Below, piece by piece: positions 6,716 through 9,690 of a DNA stretch of 9,690 nucleotides; the stretch's first letter is position 1, and every line of letters begins with the position of its first letter. Below the pieces are notes generated by a model. The model was not told where the DNA came from and did not search any database. It worked only from the letters and a program-made list of their open reading frames with translations. The stretch comes from an uncultured Litorilinea sp. (GTDB taxonomy: Bacteria > Chloroflexota > Anaerolineae > Caldilineales > Caldilineaceae). The position numbers were made by a program, and so were the translations under genes. The stretch lies in NCBI GenBank assembly GCA_937922105.1, contig CAKZVN010000260.1, forward strand, positions 1 through 9,690, read 5' to 3'.

Positions 6716-7822
6716 ATGCGCATCACCGGCGCCGATGTTTGGACCGTGGTGGTTCCCACCATTCCCGGTCGCGTGCATAGCCCCGAGTGGGTTCCCGAAA
6801 CCGGTTGGGACCAGGTTCCCAAGCAGATTATCCGCCTGCGCACCGATACCGAATTGGTCGGGTTGGGCGAGACCGATCGGGGCGTCAGTGTGGACGAGGT
6901 GATTGCGGGGGTGCGCCGTTTGCTGGGCCGCGACCCGGAGACCATCGTGCTGCAGGACATCTACGCCGACTCGCTGGCGCACCGCGAGCGCGTCAGCGAA
7001 GTGGGCACAGGACCGGCGTACAATGCGCTGGAGATCGCAGTTTTTGACTTGGTAGGGCGACTGCGCGGGGTGCCGGTCCATGCGCTGTTGGGCGGCGCGG
7101 TGCGCGACCGGGTGCGCGCCGACTTCTGGATCGGCCACCAAACCCCGGAGGCAGGCCGGCGCAGCGTCGCCTGGGCGCTGGAGCAGGGCTTTCAGGGCGT
7201 CAAGATCAAGTGTCGCCTGGAGGAGCCGATGGTGGCGCGGCTGCAAGCCATTTTGGACGAAGCCGGTCCCGACTTTAAGGTGACGGTGGACCCCAACGAG
7301 CGCTTCTATACCGCGGAGCAGACGATTGCCCTCGCCCACGAACTGGAGCCGCTGGGCAATGTGGAGGTCTTCGAGGACCCCATCCCCAAAAGCGATTTGG
7401 AGGGGTATATCCGCATTCACGCGGCAATCCGCCAGCCGCTCTGTATGCATGTGGGGGATGGGGCTGCGGTCCTGCGCGGGCTGAAGGCAGGCGTGCTGGA
7501 TTGTGTGAACCTGGGCGGTAGCCTGGTGGGATTCCAGCGCGCGGCAGCGGTCGCCGCAGCGGCAGGGCTAGCGTGCTGGCATGGCTCCGGCAACGACTTG
7601 GGTATCCTGGAAACGGCTTACATTCACGCGGCTGCGGCGACTCCCAACTGCACCATGGCGTCCGATTTTGTGGGTAGCTGGACGCGTGAGGATGATCTGA
7701 TCCGCGAGCCGATTCGCTTCCAGGGCGGATGCACGCCGACGCCCATGCGCCCAGGATTGGGCTGCGAGCTGGACGAGACCGCGCTTGCTGTTTATACACG
7801 CGGCTATGTAAACATCGAGTAG
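6716..7822 (+). CDS. Enolase-superfamily enzyme (mandelate racemase/muconate lactonizing type)
   Basis: Members abstract a proton alpha to a carboxylate with Mg2+ help, then eliminate, epimerise or isomerise. The 368 residues show the N-terminal capping domain (about 1-130), with the TGPAYNALEIAVFDLVGRLRGVPVHALLGG helix block at 98-127, then the barrel. KIK at 163-165 fits the catalytic KxK. VTVDPN gives metal ligand Asp192 and VFEDPIP gives Glu220. The third acidic ligand is not obvious: PLCMHVGD (241-248) has His245 and Val246 where Asp/Glu is usual, with Asp248 just after. The usual second Lys of the muconate group aligns with Gly267. A HGSGNDLGI segment (289-297) replaces the usual C-terminal motif. 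AAGGAG at 6700-6705 supports the start. It may be co-transcribed with the exporter. The exact reaction cannot be assigned. Confidence 0.9.
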   Translation: MRITGADVWTVVVPTIPGRVHSPEWVPETGWDQVPKQIIRLRTDTELVGLGETDRGVSVDEVIAGVRRLLGRDPETIVLQDIYADSLAHRERVSEVGTGPAYNALEIAVFDLVGRLRGVPVHALLGGAVRDRVRADFWIGHQTPEAGRRSVAWALEQGFQGVKIKCRLEEPMVARLQAILDEAGPDFKVTVDPNERFYTAEQTIALAHELEPLGNVEVFEDPIPKSDLEGYIRIHAAIRQPLCMHVGDGAAVLRGLKAGVLDCVNLGGSLVGFQRAAAVAAAAGLACWHGSGNDLGILETAYIHAAAATPNCTMASDFVGSWTREDDLIREPIRFQGGCTPTPMRPGLGCELDETALAVYTRGYVNIE

Positions 7823-7849
7823 ACGGCGCGCAGCGCAGTTCGTCCGCTG

Positions 7850-7896
7850 CGGCGCAAGGTCATTCCTGCACATGGGGATGCGCCTTGCGCCGTTTT
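7850..7896 (+). terminator. Rho-independent terminator after the enolase-superfamily gene
   Basis: CGGCGCAAGG (7850-7859) is perfectly complementary to CCTTGCGCCG (7883-7892), directly followed by TTTT (7893-7896). The 23-base loop contains a second pairing, CATTCC (7861-7866) with GGGATG, which extends the helix. It lies 28 bases after the stop codon and insulates the metal-transport operon downstream. Confidence 0.85.
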
Positions 7897-7943
7897 GCAT
7901 TGGTCGGTGCATCGGTGCGTCCGCTTGCCGCCCGCTTGGTGAA

Positions 7944-7972
7944 TTGACACCCGGCACGGGTTGGGCTACCAT
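7944..7972 (+). promoter_or_regulatory. Promoter P1 of the metal-transport operon
   Basis: A perfect TTGACA -35 (7944-7949) is followed after 17 bases by TACCAT (7967-7972), a 4-of-6 match to the -10 consensus. The spacer contains the small inverted repeat ACCCG-GCA-CGGGT (7949-7961). Confidence 0.55.
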
Positions 7973-8017
7973 TGACATGGTAATTAGTTGCAGCTAACTT
8001 ATGTCTTAGGCGCATAG
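7967..8017. promoter_or_regulatory. Palindromic operator candidates in the metal-transport promoter
   Basis: TACCAT-TGAC-ATGGTA (7967-7982) has perfect 6-bp arms and covers the P1 -10 and the P2 -35. TTAGTTGCAGCTAA (7984-7997) is a palindrome at 12 of 14 positions. TTAGGCGCATAG (8006-8017) is a weaker palindrome sharing the TTAG...GCA core, with its centre 21 bp from the previous one, two helical turns. Metal-uptake operons are usually repressed by DtxR/MntR- or Fur/Zur-type dimers. The TTAG..TGCA..CTAA form resembles DtxR-family sites more than Zur sites, but this is inference. Confidence 0.45.
7972..8000 (+). promoter_or_regulatory. Possible second promoter P2 of the metal-transport operon
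   Basis: A second perfect TTGACA (7972-7977), 28 bp after the first, is followed by a 17-base spacer and TAACTT (7995-8000), a poor -10. The -35 coincides with a palindrome and the spacer contains another, as expected for a repressed promoter. The weak -10 keeps confidence low. Confidence 0.35.
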
Positions 8018-8047
8018 CGATTCTAGATCGATCCGAGGTACGTTGCC

Positions 8048-8992
8048 ATGTTACTCCGTGTACTTTCACTACTTCTTGCGCTTGTGATCTTGGGCGCAAC
8101 GCTTGCTGCCTGCGGAACTGCCCAATCCGCGCCTGTCGATGGGCGGCTGCGTGTCGTCGCCACCACCGGACAAGTCGCCGACGCTGCGGCGCGGGTCGGC
8201 GGTGAGCGTGTGCGAGTCACTGCGCTCATGGGGCCGGGCATTGATCCACACCTCTATGTCGCCTCCGAAGGGGATGTCAGCCGTCTGCAACAAGCCGATC
8301 TGATCTTTTATAACGGGCTGTTTTTGGAAGCCCAACTGGCCCAAGTCTTGGCGCAGATCGGGCAGCGCAAGCCGGTGCTCGCGGTCGCCGAAGCCATTGA
8401 GCCGGCCCGGCTGTTGGCCTGGGACGAGTATGAAGACCAGTTCGACCCACACGTCTGGTTCGATGTGACGCTCTGGATCGAGGCGGTTCATGCCATCCGT
8501 GACGCTTATATCGCCGCGGACCCGGAGCACGCCGAAAGCTATCGGGCCAATGCCGCGGCGTATGTCCAAGAGTTGGCGGCTTTGCATGAAGAGCTGCTGG
8601 CGCTGGCTGCGACCGTGCCTGCCGAGCGCCGGGTTCTCATCACTGCGCATGATGCCTTTCACTACTTCGGTCGCGCCTACGGCTTCGAGGTGCACGGTTT
8701 ACAGGGGATCAGCACCGCAAGCGAGGCGGGCGCCGCCGATGTGCGCGAGTTGGCTGAGTTCATCGTAGCGCGGCGCATCCCTGCCATCTTTGTGGAGACC
8801 TCGGTGCCGGTGCGGACCATCGAAGCCTTGCAGGCGGCGGTTGCGGCGCGCGGCTTCCAGGTTGCCATCGGCGGTGAACTATACTCCGACGCACTGGGCG
8901 ACGCCGATTCGCCGGGCGGAACTTATATCGGCATGATGCGCCACAACATGACCACCATCGTCGCCGCGCTCCACGAGGCGAGCCAGGAGTAG
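8048..8992 (+). CDS. Metal ABC importer substrate-binding lipoprotein (TroA/ZnuA family; Zn or Mn)
   Basis: Captures a divalent metal outside the membrane and delivers it to the importer whose ATPase is the next gene. The 314-residue protein starts with a lipoprotein signal peptide, with lipobox LAAC and lipid-modified Cys22. Probable metal ligands are His68 (DPHLY), His135 (DPHVWFD), His201 (TAHDAFHYFG) and Asp281 (LYSDALG). This His-His-His-Asp set matches TroA-type proteins; PsaA/MntC-type manganese binders usually have Glu at the third position. The His-rich loop of many ZnuA proteins is absent; only a short acidic DEYED segment (126-130) precedes the second ligand. GLQGISTASEAG (217-228) is a family hallmark. 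GAGGT at 8035-8039 supports the start. Metal specificity between zinc and manganese is open. Confidence 0.95.
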   Translation: MLLRVLSLLLALVILGATLAACGTAQSAPVDGRLRVVATTGQVADAAARVGGERVRVTALMGPGIDPHLYVASEGDVSRLQQADLIFYNGLFLEAQLAQVLAQIGQRKPVLAVAEAIEPARLLAWDEYEDQFDPHVWFDVTLWIEAVHAIRDAYIAADPEHAESYRANAAAYVQELAALHEELLALAATVPAERRVLITAHDAFHYFGRAYGFEVHGLQGISTASEAGAADVRELAEFIVARRIPAIFVETSVPVRTIEALQAAVAARGFQVAIGGELYSDALGDADSPGGTYIGMMRHNMTTIVAALHEASQE

Positions 8993-8997
8993 AGACC

Positions 8998-9690
8998 ATG
9001 AACACCAGTGATCCGGCGTCTGTACGCGTGCCTGCTATCGAAGTCACTGACCTCACCGTCGCCTATGGCGACCACCCTGTGCTGTGGGATGTGGATGTGA
9101 CGGTGCCGCCCGGTACGTTGATGGCGGTGGTCGGCCCCAACGGCGCGGGCAAGACCACGCTGATCAAAGCCATCCTAGGCTTGACGCCGATTGCCGGGGG
9201 CCAAGTGCTCATCTACGGGCGGCCCTATGGCGAGCAGCGGCGCTTGGTGGGCTACGTGCCCCAGCGCGGCAGTGTGGACTGGGACTTTCCCACCACGGTG
9301 TTGGACGTGGTGATGATGGGGCGCTATGGCGCGCTGGGGTGGCTGCGTCGGCCCGGTCGTCGTGAACAGGAGCAAGCGCTGGCTGCGCTGGAACAGGTGG
9401 GCATGGCGGACTATGCCCGGCGCCAGATCTCCCGCCTTTCCGGGGGACAACAGCAGCGCGTCTTTTTGGCGCGTGCGCTGGCTCAGGACGCGCAGGTCTA
9501 CTTGATGGACGAGCCGTTCCAGGGCGTGGACGCCATGACCGAGCGCGCCATCGTGGACTTGCTCAAGCAACTGCGTGCGGCGGGCAAGACGGTGGTGGTG
9601 GTGCACCACGACTTGCAGACCGTGCCCGAATACTTCGACTGGGTGACGTTGCTCAATGTGCGCCGCATTGCGAGCGGCCCGGTGAGCGAA
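8998..9690 (+). CDS. Metal ABC importer ATPase (TroB/ZnuC/MntB-like), 3' end outside window
   Basis: Energises uptake of the metal bound by the preceding lipoprotein. All 231 visible codons are open, and the gene runs off the right edge. Seen: Walker A GPNGAGKT (46-53), Q-loop Gln89 inside YVPQRGSVDWDFPTTVLDVV (86-105), signature LSGGQQQR (147-154), Walker B VYLMDE (167-172) and switch His204 (VHHDL). The segment after the Q-loop with WDFP and MMGRYG is characteristic of the manganese/zinc importer ATPases. The ATG is 5 bases after the upstream stop, with AGGAG at 8985-8989 overlapping the end of that gene, so the two form one operon. The membrane permease gene is expected next. Confidence 0.95.
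   Translation, partial: MNTSDPASVRVPAIEVTDLTVAYGDHPVLWDVDVTVPPGTLMAVVGPNGAGKTTLIKAILGLTPIAGGQVLIYGRPYGEQRRLVGYVPQRGSVDWDFPTTVLDVVMMGRYGALGWLRRPGRREQEQALAALEQVGMADYARRQISRLSGGQQQRVFLARALAQDAQVYLMDEPFQGVDAMTERAIVDLLKQLRAAGKTVVVVHHDLQTVPEYFDWVTLLNVRRIASGPVSE

Noticed and set aside
5781..7450. Two overlapping minus-strand open frames of 306 codons each (5781-6701 and 6530-7450)
   Set aside because: They mirror the ATPase and the enolase-superfamily gene, whose motifs are unambiguous on the plus strand. The translations are low-information His/Gln/Gly-rich shadows.
1..9690. Mobile elements, CRISPR arrays, tRNA or rRNA genes
   Set aside because: No transposase or integrase motifs, no regularly spaced long repeats, and no tRNA- or rRNA-like sequences were seen on either strand.

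Overview
This 9.69-kb window is GC-rich bacterial DNA carrying two transport loci, one enzyme gene and a divergently transcribed secreted hydrolase. There are no RNA genes, CRISPR arrays, insertion sequences or phage genes that I can see. The best guess for the source is a Chloroflexota (Caldilineae/Anaerolineae-like) bacterium. The reasons are the style of the adaptor protein, an exported nucleoside hydrolase whose visible C-terminus reaches an LYLPTLS stretch resembling tails I recall from exported Chloroflexota proteins, and lipoprotein-type solute capture. No marker gene proves the lineage.

Layout, left to right. (1) Minus strand, 1456 down to 1 and off the left edge: an exported inosine/uridine-type nucleoside hydrolase. 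(2) 1457-2000: a 544-bp divergent intergenic region with a clear -10 for the hydrolase, short direct repeats, and a run of inverted repeats that would form a structured leader ahead of the next operon. (3) 2001-6626, plus strand: a three-gene efflux operon. It encodes a membrane-fusion (HlyD/MacA-type) adaptor with a long repeat-built coiled-coil hairpin, an 804-residue double-FtsX (MacB-type) permease, and a LolD/MacB-type ATPase whose start overlaps the permease stop. Together they make a mechanotransmission-type ABC exporter of unknown substrate. (4) 6716-7822: an enolase-superfamily (mandelate racemase/muconate lactonizing) enzyme, 89 bp behind the ATPase and closed by a strong intrinsic terminator at 7850-7896. 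(5) 7944-8047: a compact control region with two overlapping sigma-70-type promoters and several palindromes. (6) 8048-9690 and off the right edge: the start of a TroA/ZnuA-type metal (Zn or Mn) ABC importer, with the lipoprotein binding protein followed by its ATPase; the permease should lie just outside.

Most of this is recognisable biology. The points that merit a second look are: the symmetric 26-residue repeat architecture of the adaptor; apparent active-site changes in the enolase-superfamily protein and the nucleoside hydrolase; the structured 5' leader of the efflux operon; and the palindrome-packed promoter of the metal importer. I do not see convincing evidence for an entirely new system.
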